A DNA stretch of 64,000 bases from Bianquea renquensis (GTDB lineage Bacteria > Bacillota > Clostridia > Lachnospirales > Bianqueaceae), in assembly GCF_014384895.1 (NCBI RefSeq), contig NZ_JACRSQ010000007.1, forward strand, positions 62,001-126,000. The letters run 5' to 3'. This document shows, piece after piece, positions 42,271 to 50,082 of the stretch (position 1 is the first letter of the stretch; each line of letters starts with the position of its first letter). The position numbers and the translations under genes are program-made. A model generated the notes under the pieces. The model was not told the origin of the DNA. It ran no database searches and worked only from the letters and a program-made list of their open reading frames with translations.

Positions 42271-42561
42271 TTACATCGCCTGCTCAACAGGATAGACGGA
42301 AACCTGTTTCTTGTCCCGTCCTTTTCTTTCAAACTTCACTCTTCCATCGATCAGGGCAAACAGTGTATCGTCCTTGCCAATGCCGACGTTGGTTCCAGGG
42401 TGGATCCTGGTCCCTCTCTGGCGATATAGGATATTCCCCGCCTTGACAACCTGTCCATCGGCTCTCTTAGCTCCCAGGCGTTTGGACTCGGAATCACGGC
42501 CATTTTTGGTGGATCCGACTCCCTTTTTATGAGCGAAAAGCTGAAGATTCATCTGCAACAT
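42271..42561 (-). CDS. rpmA: 50S ribosomal protein L27, precursor with Prp cleavage site
   Basis: Large-subunit protein of 96 residues. The opening MLQMNLQLFAHKKGVGS carries the Bacillota-specific N-terminal extension, cleaved after the LQLFA part (LQFFA in Staphylococcus) by the protease Prp, whose gene is directly upstream. The body (GRDSESKRLGAKRADGQ, RQRGTRIHPG) is normal. The ATG at 42561 has AAGGAGG about nine bases upstream; a GTG at 42570 is too close to it. Confidence 0.97.
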   Translation of the reverse strand: MLQMNLQLFAHKKGVGSTKNGRDSESKRLGAKRADGQVVKAGNILYRQRGTRIHPGTNVGIGKDDTLFALIDGRVKFERKGRDKKQVSVYPVEQAM

Positions 42562-42575
42562 GGTGCGCACCTCCT

Positions 42576-42911
42576 TTATGGTTTCTGGCTGACTGCCACC
42601 TGCACATAGTCTTGTCCGTAGGTATCGCGGATGGATACCAGTCCCTGCAACAGCGCCCTCATGAGCAGCTCCGCGTCATGGCTGGCCTTAGAGACCCGCA
42701 CTCCCGGAAGCTCCACCGCAAGAACGCCATCCTCCTCCCGACACACGATCTCCTCCCCTGCCAGCGTCTCCAGCGCATTGGCTGTATTGATCGACAGGGC
42801 CGAAACTGCCGCACAGACGATATCGTCCCCATCGGCATATCCGGCATGCCCCTCAATGGAGAAGCCCCAGAGTTGACCGCCGCAGTTCTCATAGAAACTG
42901 GCCATGATCAT
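42576..42911 (-). CDS. prp: Ribosomal-processing cysteine protease Prp
   Basis: Removes the N-terminal extension of L27, an essential step in Bacillota. The catalytic His22 in IEGHAGY and Cys33 in DDIVCAAVSAL are present, with the usual spacing. The length of 111 is standard. Its place between rplU and rpmA is typical. AAGGTGGGAT lies upstream of the ATG. Confidence 0.95.
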   Translation of the reverse strand: MIMASFYENCGGQLWGFSIEGHAGYADGDDIVCAAVSALSINTANALETLAGEEIVCREEDGVLAVELPGVRVSKASHDAELLMRALLQGLVSIRDTYGQDYVQVAVSQKP

Positions 42912-42938
42912 CAGGATATCCCACCTTCACGACAGACA

Positions 42939-43250
42939 TTACGCATTGATGGCTTTGATTTTGACCTTCGTGTAGTATTGTCTGTGTCCCTGCTTCTTGT
43001 GATAGCCCTTTTTGGACTTGTACTTGTAGACGATGACCTTCTTAGCGCGGCCTTCCTCTACCGCCGTAGCAGATACCGTGGCACCCTCCACATAGGGACT
43101 TCCAACTTTCAATCCGGCATCGGTGGATACCATCATGATCTTGTCGAAGGTGTAGCCTTCCCCCTCAATGAGGCCCAGTTTTTCAACTGAAATTACGTCT
43201 CCTTCTTGTACCCGGTACTGCTTCCCGCCAGTTTCAATGACAGCGTACAT
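42939..43250 (-). CDS. rplU: 50S ribosomal protein L21
   Basis: Large-subunit protein of 103 residues. It opens MYAVIETGGKQYRVQEGD and ends with KKGYHKKQGHRQYYTKVKI, both family signatures. AAGGAGGTG precedes the ATG at 43250. It is the first gene of the rplU-prp-rpmA unit and has its own strong promoter and a leader of about 100 nt. Confidence 0.97.
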   Translation of the reverse strand: MYAVIETGGKQYRVQEGDVISVEKLGLIEGEGYTFDKIMMVSTDAGLKVGSPYVEGATVSATAVEEGRAKKVIVYKYKSKKGYHKKQGHRQYYTKVKIKAINA

Positions 43251-43351
43251 TTTCCAGGCACCTCCTTTTCTTAAGACTCGCCGAATGTGGTATGTGCAGA
43301 ATTGCATTGTACTATGCCTCTTACACAATTTGAACCTCTTCGTGCGGCAAC
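43251..43351 (-). promoter_or_regulatory. Structured 5' leader of rplU, possible L21 autoregulatory element
   Basis: Between the promoter and the rplU start lie about 100 nt in which TTGCCG near the 5' end can pair with CGGCGA close to the ribosome binding site, enclosing smaller helices (ATTGT with ACAAT; TGCA with TGCA). L21 leaders are known in Bacillota; I could not match this one to that family by eye. Confidence 0.4.
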
Positions 43352-43357
43352 ATTCAA

Positions 43358-43386
43358 ATGATACCATAGTTTGAGGGGGATGTCAA
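43358..43386 (-). promoter_or_regulatory. Promoter of rplU-prp-rpmA
   Basis: Reverse strand: TTGACA (43381-43386), 17 bp, TATCAT (43358-43363). Confidence 0.88.
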
Positions 43387-43412
43387 TTTATTTCCGTGGT
43401 TTTTTACGAAAT

Positions 43413-44189
43413 TCACCGATGATTCCTGGGAACTTGTCTAGGCTCAATCCCAAGTTCCCGCAGCATACCGTCTGGATGATTGAGAAATTGCCGCATCACC
43501 ATATAATGCTCTGTCTCCTCATAGGAAACAAGGCGAATCTCATGCTGTTCAAGGGCATATAGCTCCGCTCCGGGCAGCGCCATTAAAATAGGCGAATGCG
43601 TTGCGATGATAAACTGGGCTCCCTGCGCGCTTAAATCATAGATCAGCTTTAAAAGTGACATTTGACGGGAGGGGGAAAGGGCGGCTTCCGGCTCATCTAG
43701 AATATAGAGTCCTTTTCCATTGAAACGGTTCATGACAAGGGCTAAAAAACTCTCCCCATGGCTTTTCTCATGGAGATGTCCTCCGTAACCTTCTAAAAAC
43801 CCCTCCCCTCCGGGAGCGGCCTCTGCCAGACGATCCACCTCAGACGCAACGTTGTAAAAGCTCTCCGCCCGCAGAAAAAAACCATTTTGCGGGCGTCGAA
43901 TTCCTTTTGACAGAACTAGACATTGATGCAGGGGCGAATGGGTTTCCTTTGTGGAAAAAGAAAAATTGGGAGAGCCTCCCTCTGGATTGAAGCCATATTT
44001 TACGGCAATCGCTTCTAAGAGGGTCGATTTCCCCGTTCCATTTTCCCCTACGAAAAAGGTGGTCCGGCTGTGAAAGTCCAGCGCATCCAGATTCTGAATG
44101 GCGGGAATCGATAAAAAATAGCGGTCCCCCGCTTCGCCCAATCGCTGCCGGTCGAGGCGGAGGCCGCTTATATACAGATCACTCAGCAT
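43413..44189 (-). CDS. AAA family ATPase (ABC/SMC-like fold)
   Basis: ATPase of 258 residues. Walker A is FFVGENGTGKSTLLEA (about residue 44), Walker B is LYILDEPEAALSPSRQ, and the switch region is FIIATHSPILMALPGAELY. It matches the soluble AAA_15/AAA_21 group, with no membrane or transport partner. No ABC signature LSGGQ is present; the equivalent position reads SHGESFLALV. The ATG at 44189 overlaps the ThuA-like gene by 11 bp, so the two are co-translated. Function is unknown; such proteins occur in defence and repair as well as metabolism. Confidence 0.8.
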   Translation of the reverse strand: MLSDLYISGLRLDRQRLGEAGDRYFLSIPAIQNLDALDFHSRTTFFVGENGTGKSTLLEAIAVKYGFNPEGGSPNFSFSTKETHSPLHQCLVLSKGIRRPQNGFFLRAESFYNVASEVDRLAEAAPGGEGFLEGYGGHLHEKSHGESFLALVMNRFNGKGLYILDEPEAALSPSRQMSLLKLIYDLSAQGAQFIIATHSPILMALPGAELYALEQHEIRLVSYEETEHYMVMRQFLNHPDGMLRELGIEPRQVPRNHR

Positions 44190-44916
44190 CCTGGCATTTT
44201 GATTCCGGGGAGTGCTCAGCAAACGGGCACTCGACAATCTCCGGCCGAATCTTGTTGGGAGCCGCCCACCGAACAGCATTGTAGAGAATCTTCCGGATGT
44301 TTTCATTGTAATAGGAGTTGTTGGTTTCATGGCCCGGCTGTAAATAGAATATCTTGCCAGCTCCCCGTGTCCATGTACAACCCGACCGGAAGACTTCTCC
44401 GCTGCGGTACCAGCTGATAAAAATGACGTCATCTGGCTTCGGTATATCGAAGTACTCTCCGTACATCTCCTCAATGCCGAGATTAAAGTCAGACGGAATT
44501 CCTTCCGCAATAGGATGCCCTGGATTTACGTTCCACATGCGGCAGAACTCGTCAGCCCGCCACTGCAACGCGCCGGACGTTCCCCAGAGAAGGCGAAGGG
44601 GTTTCGACATATGAGCGGAGTGAAGGCCGATGAATCCCATTCCCATCAATACCCGCCGCTGCACCTTGGCGGCTATCTCGTCCGGCACCTTATCATGCGC
44701 CATGTGGCCCCACCATATAAGGACATCTGTAGTATCCAACACTTCGTCGGTCAACCCGCATTCCGGCATGTCCAGTGTCGCCGTCGTCACTTGGATTTCC
44801 GGATATTGCCCTAAAAACGAGGCAAGAGTTCCATGGATTCCCTGTGGATGGATTTTGCGGACCGTCTCCTCCTGAACTTCATGGACATACTCATTCCAAA
44901 TCGTAACTCGAATCAT
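44179..44916 (-). CDS. ThuA-like domain protein
   Basis: Protein of 245 residues with the ThuA/glutamine amidotransferase-like fold. Family segments are VLIWWGHMAHDKV, GMGFIGLHSAHMSKPL, PGHPIAEGI, ISWYRSGEVFRSGCTW, GKIFYLQPGHE, and RKILYNAVRWA. ThuA members are tied to trehalose and other disaccharide use, but their activity is not settled. AAGGAGGGTATC precedes the ATG. It has its own promoter and forms a two-gene unit with the ATPase gene, inserted between rng and rplU. Confidence 0.85.
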   Translation of the reverse strand: MIRVTIWNEYVHEVQEETVRKIHPQGIHGTLASFLGQYPEIQVTTATLDMPECGLTDEVLDTTDVLIWWGHMAHDKVPDEIAAKVQRRVLMGMGFIGLHSAHMSKPLRLLWGTSGALQWRADEFCRMWNVNPGHPIAEGIPSDFNLGIEEMYGEYFDIPKPDDVIFISWYRSGEVFRSGCTWTRGAGKIFYLQPGHETNNSYYNENIRKILYNAVRWAAPNKIRPEIVECPFAEHSPESKCQDAE

Positions 44917-44959
44917 AATGATACCCTCCTTGACCTTTCTATGTTACTATTCACATTGC

Positions 44960-44988
44960 ATTATACGAGAGTTGCCGTCAGAAAGCAA
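44960..44988 (-). promoter_or_regulatory. Promoter of the thuA-AAA pair
   Basis: Reverse strand: TTGCTT (44983-44988), 17 bp, TATAAT (44960-44965), just beyond the rng stop. Confidence 0.7.
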
Positions 44989-44991
44989 GCT

Positions 44992-46218
44992 TTAATCGTA
45001 ATTTTCCTCGTGATCTTCTAAAAATTCTTCATAGGATTGGCCTCCCGCCTCCAACTGGATGGAAACCTGCAGGGGAAGGCTTTTCTTCTGACGGCTGATT
45101 TCAACTAGCCCTAGGTTCGTCATTCCATGGATCGTCGTCCTGCGCGGATCGGAGTGGGTTGCCTTTCGCAGCAAATCCAGCAGCGCTGTTTTGTGCTCCT
45201 CGCGCCTCATATCGATAAAATCGACGACAATAATCCCTGAGAGATTGCGAAGCCGCATTTGACGGGCGATCTCCTCCGCCGCTGCACAGTTGGTGGAATA
45301 TGCTAGCTCCTCAAAATCCATCCGGCCGGCGGGACTGCCACTGTTCACGTCAATAACCGCCATCGCCTCCGTCTGCTCAATGACGAGAAAGCCGCCCTTC
45401 CGCAGGGGGACTCGCTTGGCGAGCGCTCGCTGCAGTTGGGAGGTCAATTTATAAAATTCCTGGATTCCAAATCGCCCCTGATCATGATGGCAGACAATCC
45501 CGGTCAGTGCGGGATAGGTAGACTGTAACGCATCCTTCAACTGCCGGTAATACGCTGTGTCATCCACCACGATCTTCTGTATTGACCCCGTGGGAAGATT
45601 CTTGATATACGTCAACACAGGCGGCATGGGCTGATACAAAATACTTCCGCTGGTGGCGTACGGCGCTCTCCTTCGAATAGTCTCCCATTGCTTCACCAGC
45701 TCCTCGGCTTCCCGTTGGATATCCGCATCCGATTGCCCCTGGGCGTCCGTTCGAAGAATATAGCCCGTCTGCTTCAAATTGGGAAGGCAGGAGGCCAGCC
45801 GGTGTAGGCGGGCGCGCTCTTCCGGATTCTGAATTTTAGAAGACAGACTCACTCGCCTGTCGAAGGGCGTGAGCACAAGATATTTGCCGGACAGGGATAT
45901 TTTTTCTGTCAACAGATATCCCTTATCCTGTGTCCCTTCCTTTACGATTTGAACCAACAATTCTTCACCGCAGGCCAGCTTGCGCCCCCCTCGCAAGGGC
46001 AAAAACCCAGATTTCCCGGCGCCGCAGTCTAAAAATGCTGCATGGAGAGTCAGGGACACTTCCTTTACCTTGCCGATACAGACTCGATCAATCACCGGAA
46101 GGCTATGGCGTGGAAAGACCTCATATTCAATCAGGCGCCCCTGCTCTAGAAGACCGACGGATAGGGTTTCGGCTCGGGCCTGGACGGTGATGATATACGT
46201 CGCTTCATTATGCTTCAT
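44992..46218 (-). CDS. rng: Ribonuclease E/G family protein, short form
   Basis: Endoribonuclease for rRNA maturation and mRNA decay. An S1 domain lies near the N-terminus (IDRVCIGKVKEVSLTLHAAFLDCG). The catalytic metal-binding aspartates are in AVIDVNSGS and IIVVDFIDM, as in RNase E Asp303 and Asp346. At 408 residues it ends soon after GLVEISRQ and lacks the CxxC zinc-link found in RNase E and many RNase G proteins. Its ATG overlaps the DUF2344 stop (ATGA). Confidence 0.9.
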   Translation of the reverse strand: MKHNEATYIITVQARAETLSVGLLEQGRLIEYEVFPRHSLPVIDRVCIGKVKEVSLTLHAAFLDCGAGKSGFLPLRGGRKLACGEELLVQIVKEGTQDKGYLLTEKISLSGKYLVLTPFDRRVSLSSKIQNPEERARLHRLASCLPNLKQTGYILRTDAQGQSDADIQREAEELVKQWETIRRRAPYATSGSILYQPMPPVLTYIKNLPTGSIQKIVVDDTAYYRQLKDALQSTYPALTGIVCHHDQGRFGIQEFYKLTSQLQRALAKRVPLRKGGFLVIEQTEAMAVIDVNSGSPAGRMDFEELAYSTNCAAAEEIARQMRLRNLSGIIVVDFIDMRREEHKTALLDLLRKATHSDPRRTTIHGMTNLGLVEISRQKKSLPLQVSIQLEAGGQSYEEFLEDHEENYD

Positions 46219-46904
46219 CGCGCAAACGGTAGAAGCGGTAGAAGCCTCCCCTCCTCCTTCCGGTAGAGCTCCTCCCTCTCGATGGTCTCCGTATATGCCA
46301 GCTCAGGACGACCCGCTTCTTTCATAAGCCGATGGACCAACAGGTCCGGCTTCAAATTCTGTTCACTGCCACAGACGCACAAAAGCTCCATCGTTCCATC
46401 CTGGGAGATAGCGCAAGATTCAATGAGGGGCTTAATGTCCAGAGAAACCATCTGCTTGCGCCCATGTTTTTTCCCTAGCTTTTCCACGAGTATCGCATCC
46501 TGAGATAGCAGCTCTGCCAATCGAGATGCCCAATCAATACCTACCTGCGGTAACCCAATGGTATATCTCGCTGCGCAGACCTGCGCCATGGCGGCAGGTG
46601 TCCCCTCCGGTATCCTCTCGCACAGCGAGGCGTGGAGATGTTCCGGAAAATTTGCGTTCAATCGCGCCAGAATCTCCTTCTCCTCCATTTCCTTCTCAAG
46701 CTGCATCTCCATATACTCCCGAAGCCCGGTTGATCCAAGGGCTAGCGGATGGGCAAAGGACAGAAGGGGATGGGGGTTAAACCCCTGAGAATAGGCCAGC
46801 GGAATCTGTGCGCGCTTGAGAACGCGCTGAAAGGTCCGCAGCAGATCCAGATGCCCGATAAACTTTAGACGGCCGCTCTTGGAGAATTGAATCCGATATT
46901 TCAT
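46215..46904 (-). CDS. DUF2344 (TIGR03936) family protein
   Basis: Protein of 229 residues; start at MKYRIQFSKSGRLKFIGHLD, which is conserved in the family. GFNPHPLLSFAHPLALGSTG is a second family segment. The family is nearly always next to or fused with the TIGR03960 radical SAM protein, as here, where its ATG lies one base after that gene's stop. It may bind RNA or tRNA, which is an inference from its link to rng and ribosomal genes. Confidence 0.88.
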   Translation of the reverse strand: MKYRIQFSKSGRLKFIGHLDLLRTFQRVLKRAQIPLAYSQGFNPHPLLSFAHPLALGSTGLREYMEMQLEKEMEEKEILARLNANFPEHLHASLCERIPEGTPAAMAQVCAARYTIGLPQVGIDWASRLAELLSQDAILVEKLGKKHGRKQMVSLDIKPLIESCAISQDGTMELLCVCGSEQNLKPDLLVHRLMKEAGRPELAYTETIEREELYRKEEGRLLPLLPFAR

Positions 46905-46905
46905 C

Positions 46906-48786
46906 CTACATGGCCCCCTTCTCTTCATAGCAGACGCCGGTCTCCGCCAGGCGCATCACTCCACATCCCGAGCATGACTGCCTACAGTGTGGTGTCACGC
47001 GCTCCTCCTGCGCTTCCTCATACTGCCGGTAAAGAAACTCCTTGGTTACGCCGATGTCGATGTGGTCCCACGGCAAAATCTCATCCTTCGCCCGCTCCCT
47101 CTGGTTATAATACTCCAGTTCAATTCCGCACTCTTCGATGGCTTCCCGCCATGAGTCTTCTAAGAACATATCCGACCAGCTATCGAAGCGACACCCCTTC
47201 TCAAAAGCACGGCGGATTAAGGCGGATGTCCTCCTGTCGCCACGGGCCATTAATCCCTCTAAGGTGCTTAAGAATGCATCGTGGCAGTTATATTGAATCT
47301 TGCGGTTCTTAATCTTTCCCTGCAAAAATTGCTGCTTGTCCATGTACTCTTCATAGCTGGACTGCCGGCACCACTGAAAGGGCGTAAAAGCCTTCGGCAC
47401 AAAAAATGAGGTGCTGACTGTAATGCGGACATCCCTGGAGCGGACATCCTTTGGCGTCCCAAAATAAGCATTTAATACGCGGCTGGCAAGGCTGGAGATT
47501 CCCTCCACATCCGCCTCCGTCTCCGTCGGCAAGCCTAGCATAAAATATAATTTGACCTTATCCCAGCCCCCAGAAAAGGCAAGTGCCACCCCGTTCAAAA
47601 TCTCCTCCTCCTCTAACCCTTTGTTGATCACATTTCGAAGGCGCTGCGTTCCCGCCTCCGGTGCAAAGGTGAGGCCGCTCTTTTTTCCCTGGGCCAACTC
47701 TTCCATCAGGGAGAGGGAAAACGCGTCCACTCGAAGGGATGGAAGGGACACATTGACATGGGGATGTCTGCGGTGGAGCTCTTCAACCAACGCATACAGG
47801 TCAGGATAGTCATTGGAACTCAACGAGGTTAAGGAGAGTTCATCGTAGCCGGTATTGGCTAAAATCGCATCCGCCAGCTCCAAAATTTTCTCTTTGCTGC
47901 GCATTCGAACCGGCCGGTAGACCATCCCCGCCTGACAGAAACGGCAACCGCGGATGCAGCCGCGAAAGATTTCGACGACACCTCGGTCATGAACTGTCTG
48001 AAGATATGGGACTAAAGGTTTTGTGGGGTATTCCGCCTCATCCATGGAGGAGACCAGTACTTTCTGGATTTTGGCGGGCGCCTTCGCATTCACCGCCGTG
48101 ATGGAAGCAATCGTGCCCGTATGCTGGCATCCAGCCGCCGGCTCGTCGTGATACTGCACATCGTAAAAGCTGGGGATGTAAATCCCGGGAATCCCAGCAA
48201 TGCTCTCCAAAAACTCTTGTTTCGACTTTCCTCCTCGCTTGTGGAGACCATAGGCATCGAATATCTGGTGGAAGACCGCCTCCCCCTCGCCAAAGTAAAA
48301 AAAGTCGATAAACGGAGCCAACGGTTCTGGATTGTAGGCCGTTGGGCCGCCGGCGCATATGATGGGAAAGTGTTCATCCCGCTCCTTGGACTCTAGGGGG
48401 ATTCCGCCTAAATTCAGCATATTGAGAATATTGGTAAAGGACATTTCATACTGCAAAGTGAATCCGACAAAATCAAAATCGGAAAGAGGAGCGTAGGACT
48501 CCAGGGAGAATAGCGGAATATGATTCTGGCGCATCTGCTCCTCCATATCCGTCCACGGGGCAAATACCCTTTCACAGTAGACATCCTCACGCCTATTAAA
48601 TTCATGGTATAAGACCTGCATTCCTAGATGGGACATCCCCACCTCATAGACATCGGGAAACGAAAATGCAAAGTGAATATCCACTTGATCCGGATCCTTC
48701 ATGACAATATTGACTTCCCCGCCCACATAGCGGGCAGGCTTCTCCACTTTTCGCAGTATTTCATCGCTCAAGGCTACTTTACGCAT
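46906..48786 (-). CDS. TIGR03960 family radical SAM protein with B12-binding-like N-domain
   Basis: Large radical SAM enzyme of 626 residues. The N-terminal part (about 30-200) resembles a B12-binding fold (FPDVYEVGMSHLGMQVLYH, VGFTLQYEM). The cluster motif CIRGCRFCQAG (CxxxCxxC) lies near residue 280, with TSLSSNDYPDL after it. The C-terminus ends with a cysteine cluster CRQSCSGCG, which may bind a second cluster. The start is uncertain: ATG 48786 gives the conserved opening, while a TTG at 48825 is possible. It heads the TIGR03960-DUF2344-rng operon. Confidence 0.9.
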   Translation of the reverse strand: MRKVALSDEILRKVEKPARYVGGEVNIVMKDPDQVDIHFAFSFPDVYEVGMSHLGMQVLYHEFNRREDVYCERVFAPWTDMEEQMRQNHIPLFSLESYAPLSDFDFVGFTLQYEMSFTNILNMLNLGGIPLESKERDEHFPIICAGGPTAYNPEPLAPFIDFFYFGEGEAVFHQIFDAYGLHKRGGKSKQEFLESIAGIPGIYIPSFYDVQYHDEPAAGCQHTGTIASITAVNAKAPAKIQKVLVSSMDEAEYPTKPLVPYLQTVHDRGVVEIFRGCIRGCRFCQAGMVYRPVRMRSKEKILELADAILANTGYDELSLTSLSSNDYPDLYALVEELHRRHPHVNVSLPSLRVDAFSLSLMEELAQGKKSGLTFAPEAGTQRLRNVINKGLEEEEILNGVALAFSGGWDKVKLYFMLGLPTETEADVEGISSLASRVLNAYFGTPKDVRSRDVRITVSTSFFVPKAFTPFQWCRQSSYEEYMDKQQFLQGKIKNRKIQYNCHDAFLSTLEGLMARGDRRTSALIRRAFEKGCRFDSWSDMFLEDSWREAIEECGIELEYYNQRERAKDEILPWDHIDIGVTKEFLYRQYEEAQEERVTPHCRQSCSGCGVMRLAETGVCYEEKGAM

Positions 48787-48845
48787 AATACGTGTCTTAT
48801 TTCTCCTCTCTTGGAAGTTCTCCAATACTTCCGCCTATAACGAGT

Positions 48846-48874
48846 ATCATAACACAATCTAATTTTGCCGTCAA
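48846..48874 (-). promoter_or_regulatory. Promoter of the TIGR03960-DUF2344-rng operon
   Basis: Reverse strand: TTGACG (48869-48874), 17 bp, TATGAT (48846-48851). Confidence 0.8.
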
Positions 48875-48946
48875 CAAAACAGTACTGTGTTCCCATGGCA
48901 ACACGGACCGCGGGTTCCCCTTCTCCCCTACTGCCTAATGTTCAGA

Positions 48947-49504
48947 TCACGGCCATAGACTCTTCCAAACCTCGACAAAGTCTGTCTCTCTCCACAGGGA
49001 CGCAATATCCTCCCATGTCCAGTTGACGGTTACATTTCGCTGGATCTGCGCCAACAAATCTTGGCTATTGGAGGGACCTAGCTCTTTGCAACAATAGATT
49101 CCAAATAGAATCACGGCTACGCCGATAATCTGATTGACACTGCACAGGCTCGGCCCGCGTTTGTGCTCGGCTGCCGCCACATCCCTGCCATACCGGCGGC
49201 TTCGCATCCCTCTGGATGCGTATACCCTCTGGCGCGCCATCCGATGCGCCTCGGGATCATACCGGCGTGAGCGGACTTGTGCCGTGCCCTTCTCCCCGTC
49301 CGCCTGGGGCGGCAACACCTGTTCTTGAGAAAACCAGTTATCCAGAGGTTTTTCCGATACAACGGGAAAGCTCTGGGACTGAAGTGGCGCTTGCACTGGC
49401 TCCAGCACATTCGGCGTCTGCTCTGCGGGAAGCGCCGCCTTCTTCTCATCTCGAATCACAAAAAAATTCATGCCGTTGACTTGCGGATTTCGCTCCTTCT
49501 GCAT
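48947..49504 (-). CDS. Hypothetical one-span membrane protein
   Basis: Unrecognised protein of 185 residues. Residues 1-120 are polar and rich in Gln, Pro, Arg, Ala and Glu, with a basic patch RSRRYDPEAHRMARQR, and are probably cytoplasmic. A transmembrane segment lies at about 126-142 (IIGVAVILFGIYCCKEL), followed by a short outer tail with several tryptophans. AGGAGG lies six bases before the ATG. Its place between mgsA and the TIGR03960 operon suggests a link to the cell envelope cluster, but nothing more can be said. Confidence 0.65.
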   Translation of the reverse strand: MQKERNPQVNGMNFFVIRDEKKAALPAEQTPNVLEPVQAPLQSQSFPVVSEKPLDNWFSQEQVLPPQADGEKGTAQVRSRRYDPEAHRMARQRVYASRGMRSRRYGRDVAAAEHKRGPSLCSVNQIIGVAVILFGIYCCKELGPSNSQDLLAQIQRNVTVNWTWEDIASLWRETDFVEVWKSLWP

Positions 49505-49653
49505 CGTGATCCTCCTCGCCTATTGGATGTCCATGGGCTTCTCCAAATTTAAACTTTAAGGGAAGCTCATACTAATCCATATGCGAGTTCACACGCTTGT
49601 ATGCCCCTAGAAAAGACAAAGAATTCGCTCCCTGTGACATTTTCCTATGGGAT

Positions 49654-49680
49654 GAAAAAAAGACCCTCACAGGTCCTTTT
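49654..49680 (-). terminator. Terminator after mgsA
   Basis: Reverse strand: AAGGACC, loop TGTGAG, GGTCTTT, then four more T residues. It closes the long cell-shape operon. Confidence 0.75.
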
Positions 49681-49681
49681 C

Positions 49682-50077
49682 TCACTTGTATAGATTTCTC
49701 CACTCCAAGTCCCCTCGATCCAGAGCCATGATCAGCAGCTCAGCCGTGGCCAGGTTTGTCGCGATCGGTATATTATGCGTATCGCACAGGCGGATGATGG
49801 AAGCGGGGTCCGGCTCATGGGGCTTTCCCGTCAACGGGTCGCGCAAAAAGATCACCATGTCGATATCATTGTGTGCGATCTGCGCTCCCAGCTGTTGTTC
49901 ACCGCCCAAATGCCCTGCCAAATACTTATGAATATGGAGATTGGTCACTTCTTCGATTAATCGACCGGTCGTCCCAGTGGCATACAGCGTATGCTTATTT
50001 AAGATATGCCGGTAGGCAATGCAGAAGTTCTGCATGAGTTTCTTCTTATTGTCGTGGGCAATCAAACCTATATTCAT
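49682..50077 (-). CDS. mgsA: Methylglyoxal synthase
   Basis: Converts dihydroxyacetone phosphate to methylglyoxal and phosphate, a glycolytic bypass. Family motifs are MNIGLIAHDNKK, YATGTTGRLIEE, HKYLAGHLGGEQQLGA and VIFLRDPLTGKPHEPD with catalytic Asp residues. The ATG at 50077 is preferred over a GTG nine bases earlier because AGGAGG sits eight bases before it. The gene is 5 bp after rodA and ends the shape operon, a common location in Clostridia. Confidence 0.96.
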   Translation of the reverse strand: MNIGLIAHDNKKKLMQNFCIAYRHILNKHTLYATGTTGRLIEEVTNLHIHKYLAGHLGGEQQLGAQIAHNDIDMVIFLRDPLTGKPHEPDPASIIRLCDTHNIPIATNLATAELLIMALDRGDLEWRNLYK

Positions 50078-50082
50078 AACCT

